A stretch of DNA of 64,000 bases from Chitinophaga sp. CF118 (GCF_900112615.1 NZ_FOMK01000006.1:62001-126000), one strand, 5' to 3'. Shown: positions 1 through 10,100, counted from the stretch's first letter. A program made the numbers and translations. The notes: a model not told the origin generated them from the sequence alone.

Positions 1-108
1 GGACTGAATGTCTGAGAATATTCCTTTCAATACTTTATTACGGATAACAAATTCGTCGATGAGATCTTGTTTGTTCTTACGATCAGGGTTATATAAAAAA
101 GTGCTCAT
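1..108 (-). CDS. Partial CDS, probable second ATPase of a pair (N-terminus only)
   Basis: An open frame begins with ATG at 108 on the minus strand and runs off the left edge after 36 codons, starting MSTFLYNPDRKN. The ATG overlaps the TGA of the upstream ATPase gene (ATGA, 105-108), so the two are very likely translationally coupled. The N-terminus, including IDEFVIRNKVLKGIF, resembles the start of Bacteroidota AAA-family ATPases in which a similar segment precedes the Walker A motif. That is recollection of family style, not an alignment. No catalytic motif lies inside the window. Confidence 0.55.
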   Translation of the reverse strand, partial: MSTFLYNPDRKNKQDLIDEFVIRNKVLKGIFSDIQS

Positions 109-1286
109 GTTTCACAAATGAATTTAAGCCACCAGCGTTGTAATATTGGAGAATTGAATCGATAGAATCTGGTAGCATCTTCAAAATAAATATAACCATC
201 ATATAACAGGCTTTCGATAATATGTCTGTGCTCGGTTACCTGGTATTGTAATGCTAATTCTCCAAGGATTTTTTTATTAACAGCATTCTTTTCAGCTATT
301 TCCTTCAATACGGCATTTGCATATTTAAAACTCTCATCCGTGAAATGTGTTTTCAGTCGCGTATAATAATGATCAAAATGATTCTTATATCTCAGGTCAA
401 TGATCTTGTTGAGGGCTTTTTCTACTACCGCAACAGTAATTAAATCATTATCGGCAGTATTATTGACTATTTCCTGAACAAGCAATTGTATATGAAATGG
501 AATATACCATTGTAGTACTTCCTGAAGACATTCTTCTGCAGATGAATGAACTATTCTGGTGTTACTTTCCAACAATTTCCGAAACAGGTCTTTGGCTTCT
601 GTTTCACTCAATGGCCCTACTTCTATGGAATTAAGATCATTGATAGTCGCTGTAGCACTTAATACGGATACAGTCTGATTCAAACCTATAGATCCGGTAT
701 AAATGAATTTTACTTTTTTACTTATTTCCGGATTCAGTCTTAATGCCCTTTTTCTCTGCAAAAACTGAATAGCGCTTTGTTCACTATTCTTCCTGATATT
801 TTCAATAGTTTGAGGAAATTCATCAATTAATATCACCAGTTCTGCATCTTCAGCTCCCGCATATCCAGTTAAAAAATCCTCAAATTCATCACAATAATCT
901 CTTTCAGGAGACTCATTATTGAATGCTATTCCTGTGTTCAGTAACTGTATACTCTTTATTTTTCTGAAAAAACGGTTAGTCCCATTTTTAAAACCAGCTA
1001 TTAATTGCCGGGAGCCGGATATCTTATCGTTTTTCAATATTTCCATTAATAACTTCTGGTAGAATGATTGCTCATCTGTAATATTTTCAGTATCCACATA
1101 TACATAGTGATGTCCTGCAATGTCATTATCCAGTAAGTGTAATAGAATAGAAGTTTTACCCACACGGCGTGGGGCAGTTATCTGTATATTATTCCCATTC
1201 CTTAAACTATCTGTAATTTTTTTTACTTCCCTTCCCCGTTCATAAAAGTTATGACCTCTTGCTGGGGAACCTATAATATTCTTCAT
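105..1286 (-). CDS. AAA-type ATPase with C-terminal winged-helix-like region
   Basis: This 393-residue protein carries a P-loop at residues 38-46 (APRRVGKTS) and a Walker B strand at 149-157 (ELVILIDEF) ending in Asp155-Glu156. That makes it a STAND/archaeal-type AAA NTPase. The C-terminal third (from about residue 300) contains a helical segment followed by LLYDGYIYFED and a short beta hairpin, which looks like a winged-helix DNA- or protein-binding module common to this family. There is no signal peptide, so it should be cytoplasmic. It overlaps the next gene by four bases. Two palindromic 20-bp sites lie just upstream of its start (1313-1359) and could be its operator. The cellular role of this ATPase family is poorly defined, and no cognate nuclease or toxin is visible here. 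Confidence 0.8.
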   Translation of the reverse strand: MKNIIGSPARGHNFYERGREVKKITDSLRNGNNIQITAPRRVGKTSILLHLLDNDIAGHHYVYVDTENITDEQSFYQKLLMEILKNDKISGSRQLIAGFKNGTNRFFRKIKSIQLLNTGIAFNNESPERDYCDEFEDFLTGYAGAEDAELVILIDEFPQTIENIRKNSEQSAIQFLQRKRALRLNPEISKKVKFIYTGSIGLNQTVSVLSATATINDLNSIEVGPLSETEAKDLFRKLLESNTRIVHSSAEECLQEVLQWYIPFHIQLLVQEIVNNTADNDLITVAVVEKALNKIIDLRYKNHFDHYYTRLKTHFTDESFKYANAVLKEIAEKNAVNKKILGELALQYQVTEHRHIIESLLYDGYIYFEDATRFYRFNSPILQRWWLKFICET

Positions 1287-1312
1287 ACAATGGATTTATC
1301 TCCCAAAATTAA

Positions 1313-1359
1313 TGACAATAAATTTATTGTCAAAATATTTAACAATGAATTTATTGTCA
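1313..1359. promoter_or_regulatory. Tandem palindromic operator-like sites
   Basis: A perfect 20-bp palindrome, TGACAATAAATTTATTGTCA, lies at 1313-1332. A second copy with two mismatches lies at 1340-1359, 27 bp further on. They sit between the divergent ATPase (start 1286) and sigma factor (start 1451) genes and begin 27 bp upstream of the ATPase ATG. Paired dyads of this size next to a start codon are typical of dimeric repressor binding sites. The binding protein is not identified. Confidence 0.6.
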
Positions 1360-1389
1360 ACTCGTAAGAGCCTCTTCCTGCCCCTTACT

Positions 1390-1419
1390 TTGGGAATACT
1401 TAAATCTATAGTACATTTA
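1390..1419 (+). promoter_or_regulatory. Probable sigma-ABfr-type promoter of the sigma/FecR/Sus operon
   Basis: TTG at 1390-1392 is followed after exactly 19 bp by TACATTTA at 1412-1419. This matches the Bacteroidota consensus TTG-N19-TAnnTTTG except for the last base. The start codon of the sigma factor is 31 bp downstream. It is inferred from consensus only. Confidence 0.45.
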
Positions 1420-1450
1420 TACAGCAAACCGGGCTAATAAAATAATCGTA

Positions 1451-2023
1451 TTGTCAAGTGAACAGTCTTTATGGGATGGATTAAAAAAGGGCGATGTACA
1501 AAGCCTGGAAGCATTATATACACAGTATAATGAATTGCTTTATGGCTATGGGAAAAAGTTTACGACCGATACACACCTCGTACAGGACGCCATCCAGGAA
1601 ACATTCATCTCACTCTGGAAGTATCGTAACACCATCAATGCCGGAGGCACTTTTAATTATTATCTGCTCAAATCGTTCCGTAACCAGTTACTGAGGCTGA
1701 TCAAAGAACGGGCAAATACCACTTATACAGATGAGAATAATGAATTCTCCTTCGAAGTAGGTTTTGATAACCACATCATAGCCGGTGAGGAGTATGCATT
1801 GTTATCCAGGCAGGTGAAGAATGCCCTGGAACAGTTAACAGCCAGACAGCGGGAAATTATCTATTTCCGTTTTTTCGAAGGACTATCATTTGAAGAAATT
1901 GCCGGTATTATGGATATGCAGGTAAGAGCTACCTATAAATTAACAGCCCGGGCATTGGCCGCTTTAAAAGAAATTATGGATGGAAGCCTGTTATTACTGT
2001 TCATTGTCAGTCATTTATCCTGA
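1451..2023 (+). CDS. ECF RNA polymerase sigma factor (FecI-like)
   Basis: This 190-residue sigma-70 family protein has the two-domain ECF layout. Region 2 lies at about residues 15-60 (with IQETFISLWKYR) and region 4 at about 125-172 (LTARQREIIYFRFFEGLSF then FEEIAGIM). The start is TTG at 1451, because the nearby ATG at 1470 is out of frame. The next gene is a FecR-type anti-sigma factor and then a SusC/SusD pair, so this sigma is expected to respond to outer-membrane transport through SusC and drive this locus. The protein ends in a short hydrophobic tail (about residues 177-190), which is unusual but may simply be a C-terminal extension. Confidence 0.9.
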   Translation: MSSEQSLWDGLKKGDVQSLEALYTQYNELLYGYGKKFTTDTHLVQDAIQETFISLWKYRNTINAGGTFNYYLLKSFRNQLLRLIKERANTTYTDENNEFSFEVGFDNHIIAGEEYALLSRQVKNALEQLTARQREIIYFRFFEGLSFEEIAGIMDMQVRATYKLTARALAALKEIMDGSLLLLFIVSHLS

Positions 2024-2099
2024 AAAATAAAAATAATTCAAAATCATGGGGCACTTTCTGTGCCCTTTTGTCTTTTATATCCGGAACACCACATTAAAC

Positions 2100-3080
2100 A
2101 TGCAACACTCTATTCATCATTATAGCAATTACACCATGCATCAGTTGCTGGCAGCGCCTTACTTCCTGGAGTGGGTAAGATTCCCTGATGCGGCGAATAG
2201 TGCTTTCTGGGAGGCGTTTGTTCAGGCATATCCGCAGAGGGCAGCAGATATCACAAAGGCCGTTGCTATAGCGAAGACTATGTATGTGGTGAATGAAAAG
2301 CCGCAACCGGGAGAAAGCCGGGCGGTATGGAATGAAATCTATAAAGAGATCAAACCGGTAAGACGTATCAGCATCCTCTGGAAAGCGGCAGCTGTATTTT
2401 TAGTAGCTATGGTGGCTGCCTGGATGATTTTCCGGACCAATACAAACAACCGTATTGAAGTAGCATCCCGTTTTGGTGAAGTGAAAAAACTGTTGTTACC
2501 GGATAGTTCTGAGGTAACGTTGAATGGTAATTCCAGTATCAGTTACAGTAAAGAATGGAATAAGAGAGAAGTATGGATTGATGGGGAAGCCTTTTTTAAT
2601 ATAAGACATTCAGATACCAGAGGATTTGAAGTACACAGCACAGGACTTGATGTGAATGTATTGGGTACCTCTTTTAATATCCGTAATCGCCGGGGAATTA
2701 CATCAGTAGTATTGAACAGTGGGAAAGTATTGGTAGCAGCAGAAGATAATAAAAAGTTGCTGTTATCTAAGCCGGGAGACATGGCTTTATATAGCAAAAA
2801 AGAAAATGGCCTTACAGGCAAACATGTGCCGGTAGATCATTATACAAGCTGGCAGCAGCAAAAATTACAACTGGATCAGGTACCAGTATCTGGTATGTTT
2901 GAAATGCTGGAAGATGACTGGGGATATCATATACAACTTAGAGACTCATCATTGCTGAAGAAAAAGATCAGTGGTGAGATTGATATGAAAGATAAACAGG
3001 TGCTAATGGACGCATTAGCCATTATTCTGAATGCAAATGTAACACAGCAGGGATCAACCATTATTGTCACTCCCAACTGA
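2100..3080 (+). CDS. FecR-family anti-sigma factor
   Basis: This is a single-pass inner-membrane anti-sigma factor with a cytoplasmic N-terminal segment, a transmembrane helix around WKAAAVFLVAMVAAWMIF, and a periplasmic FecR domain (VKKLLLPDSSEVTLNGNSSI then VWIDGEAFFNI) followed by a DUF4974-type C-terminal domain. I place the start at 2100 (MQHSIHHYSNYT). The frame is open further up to 2046, but the extra 18 residues are not FecR-like. It is expected to hold the upstream sigma factor and receive a signal from the STN domain of the downstream SusC. About 327 residues is normal for the family. Confidence 0.9.
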   Translation: MQHSIHHYSNYTMHQLLAAPYFLEWVRFPDAANSAFWEAFVQAYPQRAADITKAVAIAKTMYVVNEKPQPGESRAVWNEIYKEIKPVRRISILWKAAAVFLVAMVAAWMIFRTNTNNRIEVASRFGEVKKLLLPDSSEVTLNGNSSISYSKEWNKREVWIDGEAFFNIRHSDTRGFEVHSTGLDVNVLGTSFNIRNRRGITSVVLNSGKVLVAAEDNKKLLLSKPGDMALYSKKENGLTGKHVPVDHYTSWQQQKLQLDQVPVSGMFEMLEDDWGYHIQLRDSSLLKKKISGEIDMKDKQVLMDALAIILNANVTQQGSTIIVTPN

Positions 3081-3130
3081 TTTTCGAAAAGGGACAGGTA
3101 CTATTATTTGTAATTTAAAATGCTCTGGGC

Positions 3131-6100
3131 ATGATCAATCTGAAAAGGATTGCGGCCTTCTGTTGCCTGCTGCTTTGCAGTAGCTTACAGATGTTTGCTG
3201 CCGTAACCGACCAAAGTCAACCAACACAAACATTGAAAGATGCTTTAAATAATGCATCAAAATTATTTCATGTATCCTTTATCTATGAAGATGAACTGGT
3301 AGCGAATAAAAGAGTGAATATGCCTGCCGATGGCAGTTACAGGAAAGTGGAAGATTACTTATCAGCGGTACTGAAACCATTTAATCTGCAGTTTAAAAAG
3401 CTGGGGAGTACACAGTACGCTATTTATTCAAAAGCACCGGCTAAGTCAAAAGATAATAACCAAACCAACCAGGTAGTACCTGCAGAAGCTGTTTCGGAGG
3501 AAGCAGCTTCCAGCAGGGTGCCATCCGCAGTAACAGCAACAACAGAGGATACAACACCGCAGATCCGTATGGTGCTGGGTATGGTAACAGATGAATCATT
3601 GGAACCCGTATCTGCTGCTACTGTAATGGTTCCTGGCACAAGGAACATGGTAATGACCAACAGTAAAGGACAGTTTGAAATCAAAATCCCTGTTACTACG
3701 AAAACATTACAGGTATCATGTGTGGCGTATGAAAGTCAGCAGATTCCGGTAAACAGAACGGTTTGGTACAGCATTGCGCTGAAAGATAAAACAGGTTACC
3801 TGAAACCTGTGGAAGTGGTTTCTACTGGTTATGTGAATTTGCCTAAAGAACGTGCTACCGGATCGTTTGGCGTAATAACAAGTAAAGAACTGGAAAAGGT
3901 ACCGACGGCTAACGTGATTCAACGACTGGAAGGTCAGGTACCCGGTTTGCAGATGCAGATAACTTCCGGAGATAATAGTTTTGTGTATGATAACAATACA
4001 CCTGCTCCATCCAGTAATACAAGAACGATTGGCAGAAACGATTATAATTTTAATATCAGGGGTACGAGTACCATTAACAGTGAAAAATCTCCGTTAATAG
4101 TAGTAGATGGTTTTCCTACTGAACTGGATATGAAAACACTTAATCCAAACGACATTGCACAAATCACTTTTTTAAGAGATGCTGCTGCAGCATCCATCTG
4201 GGGGGCACGTGCGGCTAATGGCGTAATTGTGATTGAAACAAAAAAAGGACGTACACGTATGCCCGTAGTTAATGTTTCTATCGGATTCAGCACACAGGAC
4301 AAACCCGATATCGGCTACTTAAAACTGATGAACTCCACACAGGAACTGAACTACGAAAAAGAACTGGTAGATAAAGGACTGGTGAATACTTCAATTTATA
4401 ACCCGTATACAGCGGGTGTTAAAAGTTATGTAAGTGATGGGATGGATCTCGCATTCCAGTTGAAGTCCGGCAGGATTACACAGGCGGAATATGATGCAAG
4501 GGCTGCACAGATGGGTGCGATCAATAATTACGGACAGATCACCAAATACCTGATGCAGCGCGCTAATAGCCAGTCGTACAACCTGTCTGTAAGTGGTGGC
4601 AGTGATGTACATACTTATTTCCTGTCCGGTTCCTACGCAAAAGAAACACCGAGTACAAAAGGAAATTCCGGCGAAAGACTCACATTAACAGCTAACCAGG
4701 AATTTAAGATTATAAAGAAGATTACGTTATCTACCAGTCTGAAAGCAGCATTCTTCAATTATGCTGCAAATGGTATAGGGTTGAGTGCGTTATCAAGTGG
4801 TGGCAGAACATTCATGCCTTATAATGATATACACGATAAATTCTATTATAGTGCGGGCCGCCATTATGCTGATTCATTACAGGGACTTGGTTACCAGAAC
4901 TGGGGATATGATTACCTGAAAGAACTGGAGCTTTCCAGTAACAGCTCTCATGATAATAATTACAGCGGAAATTTAAACCTGAATATTCCTATCTATAAAG
5001 GGCTTGCTTTTACAGCTGCTTATGCGCTGGAACGTACTTATTATAATTCCCGCATCTATTTTGGCGACAGTAGTTTTAATAACAGGGATCTGTACAATAC
5101 AGGCACTACCATTGTTGCCGGTAAACTGGTGAAAGGTGTACCTAATGGTGGTATACTGAGTGTTGGTAATTCTTCTCTTAATAATTACAGCGCCCGCGGG
5201 CAGTTTGTATACAATGGTACAATTGGAAAGATCCATGAACTGAATGCGCTGGCAGGTATGGAAGCTCGTCAAACATCTATCAGCCAGAATCTCTACACGC
5301 TGTGGGGATATAACCAGTCGACAGGCATCAGTCAGCCTCCCGCTTATGGCGTGCAGTATAATACTTACAATTATGGTTCGGGTTCACTGTATGGTGCACC
5401 TTCGCAGATTGATAAAGTAAAACGTTTCCTTTCCTATTATGGTAATGCAGCTTACACCTTAATGAGCCGTTATACCTTATCTGCCAGTGTACGCTATGAT
5501 GATTATAATAACTTTGGACTGGACAGAAAATACCGTGCTAAACCTTTCTGGTCGTCGGGGATCAGCTGGAATATCAACAGGGAGAAATTTATGCAGCCGG
5601 TTAGCTGGGTGAATAACCTGTCATTGCGTGTTACTTATGGCATCAATGGTAATATCAACCAGGAGATCATGCCGTTTACAAATATCAGTTTAGGTGCTGC
5701 AGATTACCAGACCGGATTACCTTATGCCGTTATTAGTTCTGCTGCTAACCCCACACTGAGATGGGAAAAAACCTATGTATTTAATGCAGGCGTTGATTAC
5801 TCATTGTTTAATGGTCGCCTGGGTGGTAGTATCGATGTATATAACAAAAAAGGTAAGGACCTGATCTCTACTTTTGATGTGAACCCGACGTACACCGGTA
5901 TTAACAATAGCACTCTATCGCTGAATGGTGCAACGATGTCCAATAAAGGGATTGATATCGGATTAAACGGAGCGATTATTGACAGCAAATCATTTGGCTG
6001 GAATATGATACTCAACTTCTCTTATAACAGCAATAAGATTACAGATAACCGCTTTAAAGCTACCAGTAGTTTCTTTTCAAGTTTGAGTGGTAGTTTAATT

Positions 6101-6757
6101 AAAGATTACCCGGTAGATGCAATATTTGCATATAGAAGTGCTGGTCTTGACAGTACAGGATTGATGCAGGTGTATGCAGGAGATGGAAGCAAGCTCAAAG
6201 CTAATCAGACCATAACAGACATGAAATCCATTAAATATGCAGGCCGTCCCTCAGCTCCTTATTATGGTTCTTTTACCAATACATTCCGTTATCATCAGTG
6301 GTCATTGTATGTACTGACTACATACAGTTTCGGCAGTGTATTCAGGAATCCAACGGTATCTTCTTATCCTACTACCAGGAGACTGAGTTATAACGTGAGT
6401 GCTGATATTGCCAATCGTTGGCAGAAGCCGGGAGATGAGGCTATCACCAATGTTCCTGGTGTAGCTGGCACCTATGCGTTTAACAGTACGCTACGATATG
6501 CTTATTCAGATCTGAATATTCAGCCGGGAGATTATATCCGCTTACGTGAAATATCCCTGGGATATGAAGTGCCTAAAAATATAGCAGGAAAAATCCTTGC
6601 CAAGAACCTGCATGTGAATGCTGCAGTACGAAATCTCGGATTAATATGGAAGAAGAATAAGGTAGGAGTAGATCCTGATTTTCTGCCAAACCTGGGTAAT
6701 GTATTGCATCTGCCTCCAACAGTGCAATATAACCTGATGGTGAATGTTAGTTTTTAA
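3131..6757 (+). CDS. SusC/RagA-type TonB-dependent outer-membrane transporter with STN domain
   Basis: This is a 1208-residue outer-membrane receptor. After a signal peptide (residues 1-24) comes a secretin/TonB short N-terminal (STN) domain (about 30-100), the hallmark of transporters that signal to a FecR/FecI pair. A carboxypeptidase-like regulatory domain (about 146-220) follows, then the plug (about 245-375, with FNIRGTSTINSEKSPLIVVDGFP and the SusC signature AAASIWGARAANGVIVIETK). A long beta barrel ends in an aromatic residue (NLMVNVSF), as outer-membrane barrels do. The SusD partner lies 21 bp downstream. The substrate cannot be told from sequence, because no glycoside hydrolase lies in the operon. 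Confidence 0.95.
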   Translation: MINLKRIAAFCCLLLCSSLQMFAAVTDQSQPTQTLKDALNNASKLFHVSFIYEDELVANKRVNMPADGSYRKVEDYLSAVLKPFNLQFKKLGSTQYAIYSKAPAKSKDNNQTNQVVPAEAVSEEAASSRVPSAVTATTEDTTPQIRMVLGMVTDESLEPVSAATVMVPGTRNMVMTNSKGQFEIKIPVTTKTLQVSCVAYESQQIPVNRTVWYSIALKDKTGYLKPVEVVSTGYVNLPKERATGSFGVITSKELEKVPTANVIQRLEGQVPGLQMQITSGDNSFVYDNNTPAPSSNTRTIGRNDYNFNIRGTSTINSEKSPLIVVDGFPTELDMKTLNPNDIAQITFLRDAAAASIWGARAANGVIVIETKKGRTRMPVVNVSIGFSTQDKPDIGYLKLMNSTQELNYEKELVDKGLVNTSIYNPYTAGVKSYVSDGMDLAFQLKSGRITQAEYDARAAQMGAINNYGQITKYLMQRANSQSYNLSVSGGSDVHTYFLSGSYAKETPSTKGNSGERLTLTANQEFKIIKKITLSTSLKAAFFNYAANGIGLSALSSGGRTFMPYNDIHDKFYYSAGRHYADSLQGLGYQNWGYDYLKELELSSNSSHDNNYSGNLNLNIPIYKGLAFTAAYALERTYYNSRIYFGDSSFNNRDLYNTGTTIVAGKLVKGVPNGGILSVGNSSLNNYSARGQFVYNGTIGKIHELNALAGMEARQTSISQNLYTLWGYNQSTGISQPPAYGVQYNTYNYGSGSLYGAPSQIDKVKRFLSYYGNAAYTLMSRYTLSASVRYDDYNNFGLDRKYRAKPFWSSGISWNINREKFMQPVSWVNNLSLRVTYGINGNINQEIMPFTNISLGAADYQTGLPYAVISSAANPTLRWEKTYVFNAGVDYSLFNGRLGGSIDVYNKKGKDLISTFDVNPTYTGINNSTLSLNGATMSNKGIDIGLNGAIIDSKSFGWNMILNFSYNSNKITDNRFKATSSFFSSLSGSLIKDYPVDAIFAYRSAGLDSTGLMQVYAGDGSKLKANQTITDMKSIKYAGRPSAPYYGSFTNTFRYHQWSLYVLTTYSFGSVFRNPTVSSYPTTRRLSYNVSADIANRWQKPGDEAITNVPGVAGTYAFNSTLRYAYSDLNIQPGDYIRLREISLGYEVPKNIAGKILAKNLHVNAAVRNLGLIWKKNKVGVDPDFLPNLGNVLHLPPTVQYNLMVNVSF

Positions 6758-6778
6758 TTCAGCTCAAAAAAAGAAAGA

Positions 6779-8155
6779 ATGAGAAACATATATATAGCCG
6801 TATTGTGGCTGGGTGTAATACTTTCAGCAGGATGCAGCAAATTCACAGATATAAAAACACAGGGCAGCCTGATTCCAAAGGAGACGGTGAATTACCGTTA
6901 TCTCCTGAATTATACCGGTACATTTGAGGCAGGCGGGAAATTGCCTGATTTTATTTCCGCAGATGTTGCGATAACAGATAGTATACAGCAGGCATCCATA
7001 GCAGGTAACAGCAGTTATACTTTTATAATGAACTGTTATACCTGGCAGTCACCGGTCTATCCGTTATCTACTGACAGGGATAAAGATTGGGATACTTACT
7101 ACGCACGTATTTATAACTGTAATATTATTATCGATGAAGTGCCGGAGAGTACAGGTGGTTCTGATTCAGTAAAGGCAGAATTGATTGCAGAAGCGATGGT
7201 TCACCGTGCAGATGCTTATCTGAACCTGGTAAATGAATATGCAAAGCCGTATAATGCAACGACTGCTTCTTCAGATTTAGGGGTGCCGTTATTACTGACC
7301 CCCAGTCTGGATGCAAAACTGAACCGTGCTACAGTCGCCACTGTATACAACAGGCTGGAAGCAGATCTGAAAGGCGCTGTCAATGCTTTGCCTAAGTTTA
7401 CAAGTGTTAATACATTGCCAGGGAAAGCTGCGGCATATTCATTGCTTGCACGTATGTACCTTTTTATGGGTAATTACGCCAGTGCAGGATTATATGCGGA
7501 TAGCACCTTGCTGTTACAGTCCGCATTGAATGATCTGGCCACCATCACTACTTATCCCAGAAAGCTACAGGATCCGGAAATTATCCTTGAAAAGATAGCA
7601 TATGAATCTGCCAGTTATCCTCCATCTACATTAAGATTGAGTGACGAACTGCTTGTACTGCTGGGTACACAGGATCTCCGCTATAAATTATTTACATTAG
7701 ATGCAGCCACTAACCTTGGGAGCGGTTATACCGGAAGGTTCTTTTCCCGTGAAAGATATACTTTCGATACCCGTAACATTGGTACTTCCGTACCTGAAAT
7801 GATCCTGATCAAAGCAGAAAGTCTGGCGCGTAATAATGATGCCAATGGCGCTATGACGATGGTGAACCAGTTGAGAGTAAAACGTTTTGCAGCAGCAGAT
7901 TATACACCACTCTCCGCAACAGATGCGAATGATGCAGTTGTAAAAGTAGTGGAAGAACGCCGTCGTGAATTCTTCTGTCGTCATCTTCCCTGGTATGATC
8001 AGCGCCGCCTGAAAAATGATCCACTGTTTAGCCGTACCTATACGCGTACCTGGCAGGGTGTAACATATACACTGGATCCTAACAGTAACCGGTATGTATT
8101 TCCTATAGCGGCTTACAATATCAGTTTTAACCCGGAAATAGAACAAAACCCATGA
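6779..8155 (+). CDS. SusD/RagB-family surface lipoprotein
   Basis: This is a 458-residue lipoprotein with lipobox LSAGC at residues 15-19 (Cys19 would be lipidated). It has the SusD alpha-helical TPR-like fold, recognisable from AEAMVHRADAYLNLVNEYA and the C-terminal RRREFFCRHLPWYDQRR. It forms the lid that binds ligand over the SusC barrel encoded just upstream. The stop codon overlaps the next start (ATGA at 8152-8155), so the thioredoxin protein is in the same operon. The length is at the short end for the family but complete. Confidence 0.92.
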   Translation: MRNIYIAVLWLGVILSAGCSKFTDIKTQGSLIPKETVNYRYLLNYTGTFEAGGKLPDFISADVAITDSIQQASIAGNSSYTFIMNCYTWQSPVYPLSTDRDKDWDTYYARIYNCNIIIDEVPESTGGSDSVKAELIAEAMVHRADAYLNLVNEYAKPYNATTASSDLGVPLLLTPSLDAKLNRATVATVYNRLEADLKGAVNALPKFTSVNTLPGKAAAYSLLARMYLFMGNYASAGLYADSTLLLQSALNDLATITTYPRKLQDPEIILEKIAYESASYPPSTLRLSDELLVLLGTQDLRYKLFTLDAATNLGSGYTGRFFSRERYTFDTRNIGTSVPEMILIKAESLARNNDANGAMTMVNQLRVKRFAAADYTPLSATDANDAVVKVVEERRREFFCRHLPWYDQRRLKNDPLFSRTYTRTWQGVTYTLDPNSNRYVFPIAAYNISFNPEIEQNP

Positions 8156-10071
8156 TATTAAGAAGAACAATGTGCCTGATAACTGCGTTGTGCAGTGTAT
8201 CACTGGCAAAAGCGCAGATAGAAAAAAATCTGGTTATAACACCAAACGCACCGGAAGTAGGTAAGCAGATTACGCTAGCCTATCATCCTGATAGTACTAT
8301 GCTGGCAACCGGTAAACCGGTAAAAGCAGTGGCATATTATTATGATACTTTATACCGTTGGTCTGTAGCTGATATAAAACTGGATGAAAACTATAAAGTA
8401 ACCATTCAGCTACCACCTGCGGCAGGATTTGTGGCATTCAAATTCAAAGCCGGTAATGTAACTGATAATAACCGCGACAGTGGATATATGCGTATGATAA
8501 CTCATCCGGGTCGTCAACAGGCTGCTGCTAATAATGCAGGATATGCATTTCTCAGAGCTCCCAGGTTACACCTTGGTATTCCTGACTATTTCCAATCATA
8601 TAACATTAGTGACAGCGCCGTTTTTTTCTGGATAGGCAATGAAATTGCCCGCTTCCGTGGAGCCAGCAGAGCATTGGCTATAACCTATATCTCTACTGCC
8701 GGCAGGCTGGAACAGATTGGCGCTACTGGTCTTGCAGATGCAACCCGTATGAATAGAGCTGCTTCCTATATGCTGCATCAGCCTGATTTAAAAGATAAAG
8801 AACGTTTTCAGTTGGCAGATGTGTATGAACGTTATCTCCATCAGCCAGCACGGGCAGATTCTATCAGGACTCTTTTACCAGCTAAACAGCCTGCATACCT
8901 GACAGCTTCCAAAGAAAAAGATCCCGATAAGCGCGTGTTGTTATGGAAACAATTCTTAAAAGACTTCCCGGCTTCTTACGAACTGGATGAAGCAATGGGT
9001 ATTGACTACAGTAAAATCTACCGGGATCTCTTTTCTGTAAGCATCGCAAGACAAGATACCGCTATATTAAGATCCTACATTAAAGACTGTCCGTTCATCG
9101 TATTAGCCTTCGTCTATTACAAAATGGTGGAAATCCCTTATGCCGACTGGAAAACGATGCCTGCTAAAACAGCTTATACATTCTCTCAACCAATAATGGA
9201 TCGCTTTCAGCAGCTAAAGGCAGCACAACCTGTGGAGTACTGGTATTATTCACCGGATGAATGGCGGGAGTATTGTGATAAAATGTTTGTAAATGACTAT
9301 ATCACACATGCCCGCATCTTAAAAGAAACCGGCAGAAATAAAGAAGCACTGGAACTGGCCAGTTATGCACAACAGTTATTGCAATACACAAGAGCAGAGC
9401 TGAATGAAGTACAGGCAGAGTTATTACAGCAGGCAGATAAAAAGAAAGAACTGTCTGAAGTATTACGCAACAGTGTACGGTTAAACCAGGCATCCGCAAC
9501 CATTTTTGATCTCCTGAAAAAAGAATACAATAACGATAATGGTTTTGATGCTTACCTGGCTTCTCTTAAAGATGCTCATACCATGGAGTTGCTGAAAGAA
9601 GATGTGAAAGCATCTATGATCAGTACACCAGCTGCGCCCTTTGTACTTAGTGACCTGAACGGTAAAGAGGTTTCCCTGGAGAAATTGAAAGGTAAAGTAG
9701 TAGTGCTCGACTTCTGGGCAACCTGGTGTGCCCCCTGTAAAGCGGGCATGCCTGGCATGAAGATGGCTCAGGAACATTTTAAGAAGGATAGCAATGTTGT
9801 ATTCTTATTTGTAGACACACAGGAACGTGCGCCGGATTATAAAGAAAAGGTGAAGACATTTATCACTGATAAAAAATACCCTTTCCAGGTATTGTTTGAT
9901 AAAGGGGAAGATACTTATGCCGCATATGCAAAGCTTATCAAAACCTCCGGTATTCCTTTTAAGGTAGTGATTGATGGTAAAGGAGAGATCCGTTTCGCAG
10001 AAGTTGGATATAAGGGGAGTCCCAGTGGACTGGCGGACGAAATCAGTATGATGATTGAACTGGCTAAATAA
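8152..10071 (+). CDS. Periplasmic thioredoxin-like (TlpA-type) protein with long N-terminal region
   Basis: This 639-residue exported protein has a signal peptide (to about residue 22, ending SLAKAQ), an N-terminal beta-rich region that I do not recognise, a helical middle (about 220-470) and a C-terminal TlpA/ResA-like thioredoxin domain (about 490-639). The redox motif is CAPC at about residues 526-529 within FWATWCAPCK. The cis-proline loop is SGIPFKVVID. It is translationally coupled to SusD by a four-base overlap. Such proteins often end Bacteroidota Sus-type operons. The role is probably disulphide reduction or envelope quality control, and the link to the transported substrate is unknown. 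Confidence 0.88.
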   Translation: MILRRTMCLITALCSVSLAKAQIEKNLVITPNAPEVGKQITLAYHPDSTMLATGKPVKAVAYYYDTLYRWSVADIKLDENYKVTIQLPPAAGFVAFKFKAGNVTDNNRDSGYMRMITHPGRQQAAANNAGYAFLRAPRLHLGIPDYFQSYNISDSAVFFWIGNEIARFRGASRALAITYISTAGRLEQIGATGLADATRMNRAASYMLHQPDLKDKERFQLADVYERYLHQPARADSIRTLLPAKQPAYLTASKEKDPDKRVLLWKQFLKDFPASYELDEAMGIDYSKIYRDLFSVSIARQDTAILRSYIKDCPFIVLAFVYYKMVEIPYADWKTMPAKTAYTFSQPIMDRFQQLKAAQPVEYWYYSPDEWREYCDKMFVNDYITHARILKETGRNKEALELASYAQQLLQYTRAELNEVQAELLQQADKKKELSEVLRNSVRLNQASATIFDLLKKEYNNDNGFDAYLASLKDAHTMELLKEDVKASMISTPAAPFVLSDLNGKEVSLEKLKGKVVVLDFWATWCAPCKAGMPGMKMAQEHFKKDSNVVFLFVDTQERAPDYKEKVKTFITDKKYPFQVLFDKGEDTYAAYAKLIKTSGIPFKVVIDGKGEIRFAEVGYKGSPSGLADEISMMIELAK

Positions 10072-10100
10072 TTTCGAATAATAATAAGAGTGATGAACCT

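Noticed and set aside
2046-2099. Longer FecR N-terminus from ATG 2046
   Set aside because: The extra 18 residues are not FecR-like and the ATG at 2100 gives a normal start.
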